Below, in pieces: positions 33,552 to 34,579 of a stretch of DNA of 34,579 bases; the stretch's first letter is position 1; every line of letters begins with the position of its first letter. Below the pieces are notes generated by a model, which saw nothing but the letters and a program-made list of their open reading frames with translations, was not told the DNA's origin and ran no database searches. Source of the stretch: Bacteroidetes bacterium HGW-Bacteroidetes-6 (GTDB lineage Bacteria; Bacteroidota; Bacteroidia; Bacteroidales; DTU049). The stretch spans positions 1 through 34,579 of the forward strand of contig PHDB01000039.1 of NCBI GenBank assembly GCA_002842495.1, read 5' to 3'. A program made the position numbers and the translations under genes.

Positions 33552-33581
33552 TTGTTTTTATGTCGCAAATAATTATATTTG
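33552..33581 (+). promoter_or_regulatory. Strong Bacteroidota-type promoter for the choice-of-anchor-L gene
   Basis: TTG (33552-33554) and TATATTTG (33574-33581) are separated by exactly 19 nt. The predicted start is near 33588, leaving a leader of about 60 nt before the ATG at 33648. Confidence 0.7.
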
Positions 33582-33647
33582 AAGTCGATACAACCCATTG
33601 AACTTTTTTGTGTCTAGACAAATAACGTTTGATAAACACCACACACT

Positions 33648-34579
33648 ATGCGATATTTTTTATCTTTTTTGTTTGCGGGTTTTCTTTTCGGACACCTCGG
33701 AGCGCAGATTACGGTGAACAATGCTCCCACAGCACAACAGCTGGCCGAGTTGCTAGCGGGTTCAAATTTGGTGGTGAGCAACGCAACCCTCACGGGTGCC
33801 GGAACAGCGCACGGTAGTTTTGCAAATGGCAATTTGAATCTGGGAATGACCTCGGGTGTTATTCTGTCTACGGGCCTGGTCTCAACCGCACCTGGTCCAA
33901 ACTCAGCTGGAAATACATCGAATCAGCTTGGCACAGCCGGAACTGCACAAATGACGACACTGGCAGGTGCTCAAACATACGATGCCATAACACTGGAATT
34001 CGATTTTACAGTGCAATCCGATTTTATTCAGTTTAATTACGTATTTGCTTCTGAGGAGTATCCGGAGTATGCCCCCCCCAACAATAGTTCATTCAACGAT
34101 GTGTTTGCTTTCTTTATTTCCGGACCTGGAATTACCGGCGAAGAAAATATTGCATTAATTCCGAATACATCAACAGCTGTAGCTATCAACAACATTAATG
34201 CAATTACTAATAATCAGTACTATATTGACAATACCGGTGGTACGGAAGTTTCGTTCGATGCATTTACTACTTTACTCACGGCCAGAAAGGATGGGTTAAC
34301 TCCTTGTTCAACATATCATCTTAAGCTTGTTATTGCCGATGCGGGAGATCAAAAATATAATTCGGCCGTTTTTCTTCAGGAAAACAGTCTTGTACAAGGT
34401 ATTGTTGATGTGAATACCAATACGATTAATTCTGATAATATTGCGCTCGAAGGTTGTATTCAGGCTAGTTTTACCTTTTCGCTTGATCAGCCATCATTGG
34501 TTGATAAAACAATTAATTATCAGATTGCCGGAACAGCGACTAATGGTGTTGATTATAGTCCCATCGCCAGTAGTTTAAC
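33648..34579 (+). CDS. Choice-of-anchor-L-domain surface protein, N-terminal part (cut by window edge)
   Basis: 310 complete codons are present; the 3' end lies beyond the window. A signal peptide (MRYFLSFLFAGFLFGHLGAQ) leads into a choice-of-anchor L domain (about 25-235). This is recognised by the diagnostic stretch FNYVFASEEYPEY (about 129-141), FNDVFAFFISGPG soon after, and later AINNINAITN and YHLKLVIADAGDQKYNSAVF. After about 250 a second domain begins (IALEGCIQASFTFSLDQP, INYQIAGTATNGVDYSPI), which has the look of a Calx-beta-like repeat (the G-T-A-x-x-G-x-D-Y motif). Proteins of this type in Bacteroidota are usually long surface proteins ending in a T9SS sorting domain or similar anchor, which cannot be seen here. 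The gene is not tracked as a complete ORF because of the truncation. Confidence 0.9.
   Translation, partial: MRYFLSFLFAGFLFGHLGAQITVNNAPTAQQLAELLAGSNLVVSNATLTGAGTAHGSFANGNLNLGMTSGVILSTGLVSTAPGPNSAGNTSNQLGTAGTAQMTTLAGAQTYDAITLEFDFTVQSDFIQFNYVFASEEYPEYAPPNNSSFNDVFAFFISGPGITGEENIALIPNTSTAVAINNINAITNNQYYIDNTGGTEVSFDAFTTLLTARKDGLTPCSTYHLKLVIADAGDQKYNSAVFLQENSLVQGIVDVNTNTINSDNIALEGCIQASFTFSLDQPSLVDKTINYQIAGTATNGVDYSPIASSL

Noticed and set aside
33614..33832. Minus-strand 72-codon frame at the start of the choice-of-anchor-L gene
   Set aside because: It is antisense to a recognisable signal peptide and anchor-L domain on the plus strand.
1..34579. CRISPR arrays, insertion sequences, prophage, tRNA or rRNA genes
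   Set aside because: No regularly spaced repeats, transposase or integrase motifs, cloverleaf or rRNA-like sequence were noticed; a dedicated scan (for example tRNAscan-SE, Infernal) was not possible here.

Overview
The window reads as an ordinary stretch of a Bacteroidota chromosome, probably an environmental Bacteroidales-like lineage; the order is an inference. Three observations support this. Three secreted proteins carry type IX secretion (T9SS) sorting domains and a fourth resembles such cargo. Genes lack clear Shine-Dalgarno sequences. Many genes are preceded by the Bacteroidota -7 element TAnnTTTG, three times with a TTG/TTTG -33 element exactly 19 nt upstream. No rRNA, tRNA, CRISPR array, insertion sequence, phage or plasmid gene was recognised. 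The longest gap without a called gene is about 240 nt.

Layout. 1-2049: the 5' part of ftsH (cut by the left edge) and rsfS on the minus strand, facing away from birA on the plus strand. 2085-8666: a minus-strand run amn, holA, GNAT-like protein, TonB-dependent receptor, folC, with 4-nt overlaps or short gaps. 8774-9247: a lone HsdR-N-like nuclease-fold protein. 9412-11527: a tight plus-strand trio of low-molecular-weight tyrosine phosphatase, PLP-dependent serine/threonine dehydratase and RsmI-like methyltransferase. 11524-18179: a minus-strand run tpiA, prmA, a 1505-residue secreted protein of unknown function and a SlyD-type FKBP. 18252-20756: two sugar-transfer proteins (GT2 and a GT-C-like membrane protein) flanking a 28-codon membrane-peptide ORF. 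20766-22731: the iron-sulfur genes sufS, sufE and a DUF59 protein. 22861-23862: two small unknown envelope proteins. 23934-28135: a minus-strand unit made of an 85-residue protein, a 910-residue phosphodiesterase/TPR/sulfotransferase fusion and a T9SS cargo protein. 28261-29985: a DUF6580 membrane protein and a saccharopine-dehydrogenase-like enzyme. 29989-34579: a C10 cysteine protease, a CARDB-containing T9SS cargo protein and a choice-of-anchor-L protein cut by the right edge.

Most of the window is housekeeping: protease, ribosome silencing, biotin, folate, DNA polymerase III, purine salvage, glycolysis and Fe-S assembly. The right third is rich in exported proteins. The best candidates for undescribed biology are (a) the predicted cytoplasmic phosphatase-fold/TPR/sulfotransferase fusion and the 85-residue protein overlapping its start, driven by a textbook promoter whose predicted transcription start falls on the start codon; (b) the very large secreted protein in the tpiA-prmA operon, with an internal GLxGxGK repeat; and (c) two intergenic regions where promoters face each other with overlapping transcript starts (rsfS/birA and amn/HsdR-N).
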